Notes: generated by a model from the sequence alone, not told the origin. A stretch of 64,000 nucleotides of DNA from Mycoplasma imitans ATCC 51306 (GCF_000518305.1 NZ_KI912416.1:65260-129259); one strand, 5' to 3'. Shown: positions 48,235-60,223, counted from the first letter of the stretch. Numbers and translations are program-made.

Positions 48235-48260
48235 ATTATAAATTATCATTTATAAATGAT
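48235..48260 (-). promoter_or_regulatory. Promoter of the ferritin-like gene with 16-bp palindrome
   Basis: TATAAT on minus at 48235-48240. The perfect palindrome ATCATTTATAAATGAT (48245-48260) falls in the spacer reaching the -35 position, the usual site for a repressor. It lies between divergent genes and could control both. Confidence 0.55.
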
Positions 48261-48312
48261 GAAATAAATAAAAATTATTCATATTAAAATTATAGAGTAT
48301 TAGCCTTTACAA

Positions 48313-49140
48313 ATGCAAGCAAGAAAACTACAAGATTTTTTAATTAGCACAATCACCTTATTAAGGGACACGATTAAGAATAAGAAAGCGATCATCCCGT
48401 TAAATGGTGGTGTGTTTTCTTTTGTATTAGCTAAGATTACTAAGATCGCCATCAATAAGAATTTAATTTGCATCTATATTGATAATGGAATGATGCGACA
48501 TAATGAGGTGGCAAACAAGATAAACTTTTTTAGAGAAAAGCTTGATCTTGAAGTTTGACATATAGATGCTAAAGAATTGTTTTTAAACAATTTAAAAGAT
48601 CACACAACTTATGCGGATAAGAAAAAGGTAATTGATGACACCTTTTTAGAAGTAGTGATGCAAACGATCATTGATATTGGTGAAAAGATCGACTTTGCAT
48701 TACTAGGGACTTGTTTTGACGATCCTAACCAAGGTATGAACATTTCTATGGCACTGGCTAATGATGTTTATATCTTTGAGCCACTAAAACAACTAACTTT
48801 ACAACAAGTAGTACGGCTTGGTGAGTTGTTAAGTATTGATCGGGATTTTTTAAAAGATGAAAATTTACCATTATCTGGTTTTGGGTTAATGGTTGAAGAC
48901 GAAGTGCGTGAAGAAAAAATCTTGGTACTTAAAAAAGTTTATTACTTAATTAACACCCTTTTAGGTCAAGGGTCGCAAACCAAGTTTGAAATCGCTCTGC
49001 GTGAGGATTATAAGGACAGTAACGCTTTTAATCTTTATATCGAATTTAGCCAACCGATTTCAGAACAATTAGTTAAAAAAATAAAAGACCAAACTAATGG
49101 TCTTTTAACTAATGTGAAGAAGATCTTTATAAAAGTTTAA
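48313..49140 (+). CDS. GMP synthase-like ATP pyrophosphatase, probably catalytically dead
   Basis: 275 aa, ATG 48313. It aligns along its length with the C-terminal part of GuaA: IYIDNGMMRHNE (cf. VFVDHGLLRKNE), LFLNNLKDHTTYADKKKVIDDTF, PLKQLTLQQVVRLGELL, and LPLSGFGLMVEDEV (cf. PFPGPGLxxR). But the PP-loop SGGVDSSV is NGGVFSFV, losing the Ser/Asp/Ser contacts for pyrophosphate. No glutamine amidotransferase domain is fused or nearby. So GMP synthesis is unlikely; a regulatory or nucleotide-binding role is possible, or slow decay. The reading frame is intact, which argues for selection. Ends 4 bp into the RNase J gene. Confidence 0.7.
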
Positions 49141-50837
49141 ATCTCTCTTATTTGTGAAACTACCAACGGGTTGCGGTGTTTGTTTCTTCAGATGTAGAAA
49201 CGGCAACTTTCGTGGATGATTTTCTTTAATTCGTTTTGCGAATAATTTTTGTTTTTAGCTAAATATTCATTAGCATTAGTTTTAATTTCATAGGCAATCT
49301 TGGTCATTAAACCATGACTTTCTTTTAGATAAAAACAACCACTAGATTTTAGTTTAGGCAAGGTTTTAATCTGTTTTGTTGCTTTATCAATTACCACAGT
49401 AATTGCAAAAATTCCCTCTTCAGATAACACCTGTCTGGTATTCATAATTCTTTTTACGTTAGGCGAAACTGATTTTCCTTCAATAAACAATGGTTCAGCA
49501 TCAATTGTTTTATTCGTGTAGTATAGTTCGTGATCAATTAGATATACGATTTGACCATTTTTGTGAAGCGCAACGTTCTCTGGATCAAAACCGCATTTTT
49601 TTGCAATTCTTTTTAATGAAGCGAACATCTTATATTCACCATGAATTGGGAATAAATATTTAGGTCTTAGCAAACTTAGCATCAATTGAATCTCTTGCAT
49701 CGTTGCGTGACCTGATGCGTGTAACTTTAAAGAAGGAGAGTTTTCATAAATTGAGATTCCCTCTTCTTTAGATAGCTCGTTAAGTAAACGTTCAACCGCA
49801 GCATAATTACCCGGAATCGGGTTAGATGACATAATAATTGAATCAGTTTTTTTAAGTTGAATCCAAGGATGACGACCGCTAGCCAACATATTTAGTGCTG
49901 CTAATTCTTCACCTTGAGAACCTGTACAAAAGATCATGATCTCATTATCTGGATGTTGTTCTACATATCTAGATTCAACAATATCATTATCTTTGAGATT
50001 GATATAACCAACATCTCTTGAGATTGATACGTTATTATCCATCGATTTACCTAACAAGCAAATCTTACGGCCGTGCTGAATTGCGATCTCAATCACTTCA
50101 CTAATTCTGGTAACGTTTGAAGCAAATGTCGATAAAATCACACGTCCATTAGCATTTTTAATAATATTACGAATATTATCGTAGATTTCTTTTTCAGAAC
50201 TCGAGAATCCTGGTACTTCAGCGTTGGTTGTTTCAGTCATAAACACATCAATTCCACGTCTGCTAATCTCTACCACTTTGTGAATATCTAACTCTTCATT
50301 ACCAGCATTAAAATCAAATCGGTAATCACCACTTTCAACAACATTTCCATTAGGTGTTTGAACACAAACACCAAAAGCATCTGGAATCGAGTGACAAACG
50401 CGATAAAAATCAATCTTAAAATGTTCAGTACTAAACTGAGATTGATCATTATAAGCAACAATCTTATACTTATTTAGATTGTGATGTTCATGCAGTTTCT
50501 TCTCAATTAATTTACTCGCCATTAGTGGCGCGTAAATTACGGGAACGCTTACTTCTTTTAGTAAATAAGGAATTCCGCCAATGTGGTCTTCATGACCATG
50601 GGTAATTACAAGCGCTTTAATCTTATGTTGGTTAGCCTTAGCATAAGCAAAATTGGGAACAATCCCATCAATTCCTAATAGTTCAACTGAAGAAAACTTG
50701 ATACCGCAATCGACAATAATTAATTCATCGTCGTATTCGATACCATACATGTTTTTTCCTACTTCTTCTAACCCACCAAAAGCAAAAATTTTGGTGGGTT
50801 TTTTATTAGGATTAATATCTTTAAAATCCTTAATCAT
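49137..50837 (-). CDS. rnj: Ribonuclease J
   Basis: 566 aa, ATG 50837. Metallo-beta-lactamase/beta-CASP nuclease: THGHEDHIGGIPYLL gives the HxHxDH zinc motif, ESGDYRFDF the Asp, and LHASGHATMQE plus PIHGEYKMF the beta-CASP His residues. Acts as 5'-3' exoribonuclease and endonuclease in mRNA decay and rRNA maturation. Length is normal. Its stop overlaps the stop of the convergent gene at 48313 by 4 bp (49137-49140). Promoter TATAAT at 50918-50923. Whether it is J1 or J2 is not clear. Confidence 0.93.
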
Positions 50838-50917
50838 TTTTGTATCTTGTTTATATGTAAAGTTTTTAGTATTTGATAAATACTATATGTTTTTCTATCT
50901 AAAATAGAATTATCATA

Positions 50918-51042
50918 ATTATATAACGATTATTTAGCATTTCAATTTATCGATTAAATAATCCTGATAAATAGGTAAATTAATAAGATTATAATCTTAA
51001 GTAAAAGACGTACTAGGTTAAAAAATACTCATTTGGTATAAT
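50918..51042. promoter_or_regulatory. Divergent promoters between RNase J and the large ABC permease
   Basis: Minus: TATAAT 50918-50923 for rnj (about 80-nt leader). Plus: TATAAT 51037-51042 for the permease (about 40 nt before GTG 51082). A perfect palindrome TAAGATTATAATCTTA lies at 50984-50999, upstream of the permease -35 position, a possible operator or activator site. Confidence 0.5.
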
Positions 51043-51081
51043 AACAACTATACTTTTAGTATTTATAGTATTTAAATATAA

Positions 51082-54000
51082 GTGTTTAATTTAATTAAGA
51101 GTGTTATCCGGTCGTTTAAGAAGGCCAAGGTTGCTTTAGTAAGCTTAACGTTTCTAATCTTCTTGTCTTCTTTAACTTATTCTTTGCTTGATAACACGAA
51201 TAAGAATTTAGAAAGCTCGTACGCTTATGTTAATCAAAAGGGTAATGCGGCTGATTTAGTAATTAATGAAAAATATGACTTTGGGACATTACAATTTGAC
51301 TCAGATCCGTCAGTTGTGGTGCCAAATCCAAAATCAACTAATACCAACAAAGTTCATATTTTCTTATCACCAGAATCAATCACACCATATTTAAATAATA
51401 TTATTAGCAACGACAGCGCTAATATTTATGCGAATTTGATAAGTTATGAGATAAATTTAAATCCAAATTTGTCAAACCAACAAAGAATTAATATCGTTCA
51501 AAATGAAATTTTAACTGCGTCAAACCGGTTAAAAAATCAGTTACAATCAGACCCTAATGCGCGAATTGACAAGATCTTAAATGAAGAAAAGATTCAGTTC
51601 GAAAGGTACGAATCATTAGATGTTAGTGAGGGTGACTTACAAAAAAAGATCGTTCGAAATAATACTGATTACAAAGTTGATAAATTAGTTTTATATGACG
51701 GTCAAAATATTAGCAACGCAGGAAATAATTATCAACAAGTTGTAGATGAGTTCCTTAAGCTTAAATCCGAATTTAACAAACTTAGACCTGATGAAGTGCC
51801 AGGTTTTCTCAAGGATAATCAAAGTCTTAAATCAATCTTAAGTCTTGTTTTAACTGGTATTAATGAAAACACGGTTGACCAGAATCTATCTAAGTTTGTT
51901 ATAGCGGCTAAAAAAGTCATTAATAACACTCCTTTAGATAATAATGATCTTTTAAGAATTGAAGAGTTCATTGATACAGAAACCAATCCGATTAATAACA
52001 ATTGAAGCGTTAATTTTCAATGGAAATATCAGATTGTTCCATTAAGTATAAGATTAATTAACCCCACCAGTTATTTTGTTATAGTTTCAGCAAGTAACTG
52101 GAAATATGATCAAGAAAAAGAAAAGAAAGCAACCTTTGAAGATCAAAAAACGATCGACGAATTATTATCGCTTAATGGCGATGCTTTTTTAGAAAAGTTT
52201 AATGCGATTGATGATCGTTATAAGATTCAAATTGATCAGACCAAATACCTTATTCTAGGAGTGGGAATCACCCCAGAGTTTGTTTATCCGATCTATAGTT
52301 TTACGAACTTTATCCCCAATCCAGTAAACCAAAGAATCTATTACGTAAATGATTATGGTTATTCACGTTTACGTGAAGCTTTTAGTACCAACCCAATTGA
52401 AACCAACATTGTGGGAAGGTTTGAAAACCGGAATTTAAGTCAAGCCCAACAAAAAGCAGTTCTAAATAAAATTAATCAGTGAGCCGCAGTAAACATGTCG
52501 TGGCCGCCAAACTTAAAAGCTGCTTATTTTGCCGATGATATTGCGAATATTTTAAATTTAACAGCAGCTCGAACGACATTTATTCCATCGTTATTAAACA
52601 CGATTAAAAACACTTCGTTGATGTTAACTGCTATCATTATTTCTTTAGCACTAATGGTAGGGATTTTAATTGTTAAAAACTATATTGAGAAAAACCGGCA
52701 AACGTTAGGAATATTGTTGGCTAACGGATTTAATAAAACTAAGATTAACCTATCAATGGCAATCTTTAGTTTTATTCCCTCGCTGATTGGTGGGATGTTT
52801 GGGTACATTTTAGGTTTCATCTTACAAAAAGTTGCTATTAATGCGTTTAGCAGTTTCTGATTCATACCCGTCGAATTGAGGCAATTTAGTGCTACTGCTT
52901 TACTCACATCTTTCTTCTTACCCGTGTTAATCTTTGGGGTAACAAGTTTTTTAGTATCCGTATATTTAATGCGGAAAAACGTTGTTGATTCGCTAAAAAA
53001 CGATAGTGAATACAAAGTCAGTAAGATTTCGGTTTATATTAAAAAACCGATAGCAATGCTATCGGTAATGGATCGATTTAGAATCTCAATTGCTTTCAAC
53101 TCAATGTGAAAGCTATTCTTACTATGTGTATTATCAGCCGCCACGATGATTGTATTAATCTTTTCTTTATCAACACTGAACGTTTATGATAAAGCTAAAA
53201 AAGACACTTTTGGGGCGAACAACTATAAATATTATGTTGATCTAGCTACACCAACTCAACAATCGGGGTTGATTATGTACCAAGAGTTTAAAGATCTTGG
53301 CAAAACTGATCCAATTTTACCTGGATGAGAACAACATAAAAACTATTTCTTATCAAACTCAAGAACAGACCCGAACCAAGCAGGTTGAAACAATGTCCAC
53401 ATTGTCGGATTAAACGATATTATAGACCAAAATTCTAAGATTACTTACCTTAAAAATTATGTTCAATCAAAGATTGGTTTAGATTATTTAATTGGTCTAG
53501 GAGTGTTGAGTGCTAACCCGTGAAGTTTATCAAGTTCATTGATGCCTTCAAACCAAGCAGCGGCTTCAGAAAAATCGTATGAGATCTTTCTTAGAACGAT
53601 TGCTCAACACGTGTATCCAGATCTAAAAACTCCTGCTAATAACAACCCGAATTATTACATTAAGATTGTATTTAACCCCCAATTAAACCGTAATGAATAC
53701 AAGATTAATGAAGACCAAGCACTAAGTGGTGGGGTATTAAAACCTGAATTTATTCGTTTCTTAATTCAACAATTTGAAAACATTTCAAATAATACCTACG
53801 GTTTAGTAGATTACAAGATTACGTATAATGTAATCGGCTTAGGTGCAAAAACAATAGGGAATTTAGAAACTAAACAATCACCTAAATATGCTTATACAAG
53901 AATTGATGCAGTAACTAATAACGATAAGAAATTCCAAATCAGGGGAATAAAGAATTGAATTAAAACTACGAAGTTAGATGAGGTGGATCGTAACAATTAT

Positions 54001-55167
54001 TTAGGTCCAATTTTGTATAACAAAAACAACGTAGTTCTTAATGAAGAATTGTTTAAAAAAACCGATTATAATCCGATTATTATAAATGAATTCGTTGCTA
54101 AAGATAATGATTGAAAAATTGGAGATACGATCGATTTTACAATCCAAAACAGGGTTGATCGAATTTCGGATAAATTAAATATTATTAATCACGATGATTA
54201 TGTAAAAAATCAAAAAGTTAAATTTAGGGTAATTGATATCTCAAGTTCGGCTAGAGATAACGAGATCTATACATCTTATGATTTGGCAAATAAACTTTTA
54301 GGGTTTAGTGATTTCGAAATTAAAAACCAATTACCGTTTAATGGTTACTTCTCTGATGATTTAGATGCTTTTGAACGTTCAACTCCGTTGTTTTCAGAAT
54401 CTGGTTTATTTCCTTCAACATCTAACTTTTCAGAAGATAATAAGCAACTACAAAAGATTATTCGCAACAGTATTCTTAACTATTATTCATCTTTAGACCC
54501 AGTAATGTCTTATGATCAATTATCAACCACTAAGCAAGCATATGTTGATGATTACAAGGCGTTGCTAGTTGCTCTTGGTGAAGTTAAAAATCTTGATAAT
54601 CCTAATTTTCATACTTGAACATTATTAAAACCAACTGATCAAGATATTGCTCAATACATCAAAAAGTTAGTAACAGTGTATGGTTCATTGCCATATAACA
54701 CGATGATTAACTACTTGTATAACAGTAGTTCAAACCAAACCATATTTGAGAACATTTCAAAAACATCATTAACGATTCAAAACGTGATTATTGCAATGAT
54801 TGTTCCAATTGTTACGTTAATTGTTATTTTGATTTCAAATATGTTGATTGATGAACTAAAAAAGATTGCTATCAGAATGAAAGCACTTGGTTTTTCTGAT
54901 CGAGCTATCATTCTTTCATTCTTATCAATTTATATCCCCGTTTTCATTTTTGGGTTATTAGTTGGAGGACCAATCTCGTTAATCTTAGTTAACATTTATA
55001 ATTTAATCATTTTAAAATCAGCTTCAATCGCACTATTTACCACAATTAGTATTATCCACATATTAGGTGCGCTAGCTGGGGTGATGGGGATATTTTCAAT
55101 CTCGTTCTTTACGAATTGATACACTTTAAGAAAGATGAAGATTGCTCAAGAGATTAAAAATTATTAA
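51082..55167 (+). CDS. Very large FtsX/MacB-type ABC transporter permease
   Basis: 1361 aa, in one frame from GTG 51082 to TAA 55165; every standard-code gap is a TGA Trp. GTG is the only plausible start I found (no good Shine-Dalgarno). Membrane segments: one N-terminal (residues about 13-33), a block near residues 505-700 (five segments, including a FtsX core), and a C-terminal block (about 1230-1350). Two large extracellular domains lie between. This is the duplicated FtsX layout of lipoprotein/peptide exporters and of mechanotransmission ABC systems. The partner ATPase is next. Substrate unknown. Confidence 0.8.
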
Positions 55168-55176
55168 TGAATTATT

Positions 55177-56670
55177 ATGTCGAATTTTCAGTTCACTAAA
55201 CAGATTGAAGAGGCTAAAATTGCTATTGAACTAGATTATATTAGTCTTGACTGGGATCAACCAACAGTCTTTTTTGTCGATAATTTCGGAGATTTTAATA
55301 ATATCTATAACTCTTATATCGGTAATGTAATTTATTACATGCGACAAAAGACTGAAGCAGTTTGTTCATTAAGACCCAACTTTAGAATACAAGTTAATAG
55401 TTTTTGTAACAACTTACTTTCATTAAAGCAAGCTTTAGATAACAACTATGGTAAGATGTTTTGTTATGACAATTACCAAACTAAGCAAAAACAATATTTA
55501 GTTAGAAAATTCATTGATTACGTTAATGATTTAAGCAATCAATTAATTTATCAGATTAACGATTATATTTTTGAATTAAAACAAAAGAAACGATCAGTTG
55601 AAAGAAAACAGTATGTAAGAACGTCACAGGAGTATGAAGCCTTGCTTAATCAAGAATCTGCAGTGATGATTGATTATTTCAAAAAGCTAGAACAACACGT
55701 TTCTGACGATGCTTATTTAGGTAATGGTTGATTGAAAAAAACAAAGATTTCAATCAAACAAAGAGAAGAAAAAATTAAAGACTTTTTTAAGTTGTTACAC
55801 CTTAAGAATTTTGCTAAGGTTAAGTTAGCAAATATTTATAAAAAAATCGATAAATTTAAACAAAATCAAGAAACAGCTTTTTGAAATTTAGAAGTAAGTA
55901 AAGTTGAGATTTTAAACAAACCACATAAGGTGCGACAAGCTAACCCGATACGTCCTGATTTTGTTATTGATCTAAAGAATGTTTCAAAATATTATTCAAA
56001 TGGAGTAAAAACTACCAAGGTATTAAAAAACGTAAACTTGCAAGTTCCTTGAGGAGAGTTTGTTGTTATTCTAGGTCCGTCTGGTAGTGGTAAAACAACT
56101 TTATTAAACATTATTTCGGGCATGGACCGCGCCAGCAGTGGAACTACTTTTGTTGCGAATAAGAATTTAATTGGATTTTCAGATACCCAATTAACTAAAT
56201 TTAGACAAGAAAACATCGGTTATATCTTCCAACAATATGGATTGTTACCTAACTTAAACGTTAAGGAAAATATTGAAATTGGTGCATTTTTACAAAGGGA
56301 TGCTTCTAAACGTAAAGATATTGATGAGTTGCTAAAAAGTATCGGAATGTATGAACAACGAAATAAGTTGCCTACTGAACTTTCAGGTGGTCAGCAACAA
56401 AGAGTGTCAATTGCTAGAGCTATTGCTAAAAACCCGACAATCATTTTTGGGGACGAACCTACCGGTGCTTTAGATGAAGAGATGACTCAGGTTGTTTTAG
56501 AAGAATTTGTGGAAATTAACAAGAAAAACAAAACAACTTTAATTATTGTTACTCACAACCCATTGATAGCAGATATTGCAACAATGGTAATTAGAGTAGG
56601 TGATGGTACAATTAAGTCAGTTACTAGAAACGAAAACCCTAAATCAGTTAGAGAAATAAATTGAGGTTAG
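55177..56670 (+). CDS. ABC transporter ATPase with long N-terminal extension
   Basis: 497 aa, ATG 55177, nine bases after the permease. The C-terminal 230 residues are a LolD/MacB-like ATPase: Walker A GPSGSGKTT (about residue 300), signature LSGGQQQR, Walker B IIFGDEPTGALD, H-loop VTHNPL. The N-terminal 270 residues are not an ABC domain: Lys/Glu-rich, with likely coiled coil (about residues 130-240) and no membrane segment. I do not know this extension; it might tether the ATPase to the permease or another partner. Forms one unit with 51082. Confidence 0.85.
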
Positions 56671-57667
56671 TAGGTTATACATAAATAAAGTTTGGTATAT
56701 AGTTAACAAACCTTTTATTAACTTTTTTTATTTTTTACGTTTTTTCTTAATTTTTTACATAGCTTAAATAGGAAAACATAAGAAAATGAAGGTTAAATTA
56801 AATCTTGTATAAAGTCATTCATTAATTCAAAAGAAAAGTTGATATAAATTTACTAAAAATAAGGTAAAGAGAATCAAAATATTATAAGAAAAAATGAAAT
56901 AACTAGAAAAATTTATTGATGATGTTGTTAAATAAACAGATATAGAAAACGCTAAAGAATCATTAATCTTACCATTCGTCATCAAGAGATTGCTTTAAGT
57001 ATTGGTTAACCACGAGTATAAGAAATAACTAAAACTTTTGTGAGAAATTCTGATAATAAAAAGGCTTGTGATAAGGATTTATATAAATGAAATGTCAAGC
57101 AACAAATATCATATTTTCTGTAGAAATTGAGATTGCTCAACAAAAACCAGGACTGGAATCTTACAAAAATGCAAAAGAATTACCGATAAAATTAGTGTTT
57201 GATTTCTTTCGTTAGTTTCGTTCTTTATGTTAGCGGAAGCAAAACTTTTATCAATAAGATTTCATAATTAATGATAGTAAATAAATAAAATTCGTTTAAT
57301 AACAATATTAACGAGCTGACTAGATTTAATTTTCTCATTAATAAGAAACATTAATAATCGTTTAATTTCTTATGTGAGTCGATTATATACTAGGCATAGG
57401 GTTCTCAAAATGTCGTATTAATGCTCATAAAATTTCATTTATAAATTTTGAATAAAAATTACGAGATCTCGCAAGTTAATAGACCAATATTTAAATAAAA
57501 AAATTTAAAATAGTAATACATAAATAAATAACAAAAATATATTGAGTTTAGGGCTGTTTAGCGATCATTAAAAGGTATGGTAATCTTTCATAAAATGTCC
57601 GTACTTTTAGAAAAAATGAATTTGAATTATAGTTTTGTCGAATAAATAGTTTAAGGTTATTAACATT
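56671..57667. other. Non-coding kilobase, possibly with a decayed gene
   Basis: No intact gene. On plus around 56905-57200 short stretches read like protein (FIDDVVK, then TDIENAKESLILPFVIKR, later EIEIAQQKPGLESYKNAKELPIK) separated by TAA stops and frame changes, suggesting an eroded ORF of unknown family. The rest is AT-rich. It also must hold the promoter for 57668. Low confidence for the remnant. Confidence 0.4.
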
Positions 57668-58567
57668 ATGAAGTCTTATAACAAAATTAAAAGGTTGAAA
57701 GGTACCATTTTAGCACTAGCAATCCCGTCAATATTCCTAAGTAGTTGTTCTGCTCTTACATTAACAAGACAAAGCTTTGCAGATCCAAATAAAGATAGTA
57801 ATCCGAATACAACTAATCCAGAAGGATCTAATGATAGTCAAAACCCAAGTCAACGATTCACACCCGATCCAACCAGTCCGATTCAACCGTTTGTTGAAAA
57901 TCCTAAACCTGCATTTTTAAGTGTTACCATAAAACCTAATGAAATGCAGAATACAAATTTAGTTGGTGCAGATAGATCAAATGTTGTTGTTGATTTATCA
58001 GACAATAACATCACGTTGAATAAACCATTTCAGGTTAAATTCACTGGATTAACAACATTAAAACTTTTAAACACAATTTTAAAAAGTCCATCTTTATACA
58101 GTCCTAATCTTATCTTTACAGATAGAGATGGAAACTGAAAACGTAATGGTGATGAAAACCTAATTTACATTAGTAGCGGCACTCAAGCAGGAAAAGCTGT
58201 CACGTTATTAAATTTTATTCTTAATAGTAGTGAATACGCAAAATTTAATAACCTAATAAGAATTAATAACGTTAAGCCAAATATTATTACTAGAATCGAT
58301 CCTTCGAATCGAAACTTGCCAATTTTAGCTTCGTACGATGGATCTGATTTTTCAACTAGCAACTTTGTAACAAATAGCTACTTGCAATTTAATCTACTTG
58401 TTCAAAATAGTAATAATCCGTTCACAATTAATGAAGAAACCAGAACAATTACTTTTGACAACTTAACTTTAGAAAAGAGAGTTTATACACGCAATAATGA
58501 TTCTGTAACTTCAGTAAGAAACTGAATATTAGCTTTAGGAAGATTTACTATTTACAACGCTTTTTAG
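57668..58567 (+). CDS. Putative lipoprotein, paralogue A
   Basis: 299 aa, ATG 57668. Basic start KIKRLKG, hydrophobic ILALAIPSIF, lipobox FLSSC (Cys27). A short Asn/Pro/Ser-rich linker (about residues 38-75) leads to a conserved domain: GADRS, VVDLSDNNITL, TLLNFILNS, RIDPS and a C-terminal WILALGRFTIYNAF. It is 299 residues against 370 in its neighbour (58807), mostly from the linker. I do not recognise the family. It lacks the GAA-repeat promoter and signature of VlhA/pMGA haemagglutinins. Surface exposure inferred from the lipobox. Confidence 0.8.
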
Positions 58568-58806
58568 ATAAATTTTTCTTTTAAAAACAGCTTTTATGAT
58601 TCGTTAATTACTTAACCAAAAAATTTAAAATATAATTATACAATCATTATATAATATAGATATAGATTAGAATTGGAGGGTTATTAACTATTATTAAATA
58701 ATTTAAGGTTATCCTTAAAAAACCATTATTTATGATGTGCTTATTGACTTGCGCATTTGATTTTTAAAAATGTTTTTTGGTAATAATAGTTAAACTAACA
58801 AATATT
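58568..58806 (+). promoter_or_regulatory. Intergenic region with promoter of paralogue B
   Basis: TATAAT at 58650-58655, about 150 bases before ATG 58807. GGAGGG at 58676-58681 looks like a strong Shine-Dalgarno but no start or ORF follows at a usable distance. No terminator-like hairpin is evident, so co-transcription with 57668 is possible. Confidence 0.4.
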
Positions 58807-59919
58807 ATGAATTTTATTAGAAAGAATAGCAAAATTAAAAGGTTTACTGGTGCAATTTTAGCGTTATCAATTCCATCAATTTTATTAAGCAGTTGTTCAA
58901 CTCTTACGCTAACCAGAAAAAGTTTTACAGATCCATCTACACCTACTAATCCAAATTTAAATAATCCAAGTCAGCCTGACAACCCAAATACAGTTAGTCC
59001 TAACAGACCTAACCCAACAAATCCATTAACCCCAAGTCAACCAAACATAACTAATCCATTAAACCCAAGTGAACCTGGAACTATTACTCCAATTAATCCA
59101 AGTCAACCAGGAAATACAAGTCCGATTTCGCCATCAGAACCTAACAACCCAAATCCAGTTAACCCTAACCAATCAAGTAACCAAAATCCAGTTACTCCAT
59201 CTAATCCTAATTCAATTTCTCCAACTCAACCACCAGTTGTAAATCCATCTCCAAATTCAAACCCATCTGCTTTAACTGTAACAGTAGACCCTAGCCAAAT
59301 GACGCACACAGAATTACCTGGTGCTGATAGATCGACTGTTGTAATTAACTTAGCAGATAACAACATTACGTTGAGAACCCCTTTATTTAACCAAATTCCA
59401 AGTGTATCAACATTACAATTACTAAAAACTTTATTAAGAGGGAATCCAAGCACAACTGATTCAAATTTCATTTTTACAAATAAAGAATTTCCTAACTGAG
59501 TAAAAAACACAGATAAAAACTGGTTTATTATAAGTAACCGTAATGAATCTAATAATAAAATAGTAACCTTATTAAACTTTGTTTTAAACAGCACTGAATA
59601 CCAAAAGATAAACGGACTAGTAACAATTAATAATAACAGACCATTTGTTATTACAAGAATCGATCCAACGGATTCTAATTTAATTCTTTTAGCTTCATTC
59701 TATTCTTCTAACAGCAACCTAAATAACAGCTACTTACAGTTTAATGTATCTGCTAAGGATGGCAGACCACCTTACTCAATTGATGAAGCTAACCGCTCAA
59801 TTACTTTTGATAATTTAACTTTAGAAAAGAGAATTTACCCAGATAGCAATAACTCTACCACAACTGTAAGAAACTGAATGGTATCATTGGGAAGATTCAC
59901 AATATACAACGCTTTTTAG
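58807..59919 (+). CDS. Putative lipoprotein, paralogue B
   Basis: 370 aa. ATG 58807 is chosen because it gives MNFIRKNSKIKRFTGAILA, aligning with paralogue A; an upstream TTG at 58777 is in frame but adds an atypical start. Lipobox LLSSC. Residues about 40-150 are a repetitive linker of roughly 12-residue units of the kind NPxxPSxPxNxxP. The conserved domain then follows (GADRSTVVINLADNNITL, TLLNFVLNS, RIDP, WMVSLGRFTIYNAF). The longer linker suggests slippage or recombination in the repeat. Function unknown; probably surface-exposed. Confidence 0.82.
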
Positions 59920-60223
59920 TTTAAAAGCATAGAATAAACCAAGTTAAGAATTTAATAGATCGCAATCTATTAAATTTTTTTACGTTCTTTTAAAAAAAAT
60001 TACATATCTTTTATAGGTTTAAGAAAATTGATCAATATTTAATAATGCAAGCTTGTTTTATTATGAACGAGTTATTTAGAGCAAAACAAAAGATTGTGTA
60101 AAATTTTGAAATATTCAAAAATCTGAGGTTTAAAATTTGTTGTTTAAAATCGGATTATTTTATCAAACAAGTTAGATTAATAGAAATTAAAAATTTATAA
60201 TTTATAATTTTTACTAATAACAT
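59920..60223. other. Intergenic region before ispF
   Basis: 304 bp. Holds the terminator at 59951-59981 and, close to ispF, two tandem TATAAT boxes (60196-60201 and 60203-60208) 16-23 bases before ATG 60224. The middle shows nothing I recognise. Confidence 0.55.
59951..59981 (+). terminator. Terminator of the lipoprotein pair
   Basis: Perfect 10-bp stem (TTTAATAGAT at 59951-59960, ATCTATTAAA at 59965-59974), loop CGCA, then a T-run. Confidence 0.85.

Noticed and set aside
58676..58681. Shine-Dalgarno GGAGGG indicating a small gene
   Set aside because: No usable start or open frame follows within the proper distance; TAA arrives within a few codons.
57668..59919. VlhA/pMGA haemagglutinin genes
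   Set aside because: No GAA-repeat tract upstream and the sequences do not match the VlhA signature; only lipobox and Pro-rich linker are similar.
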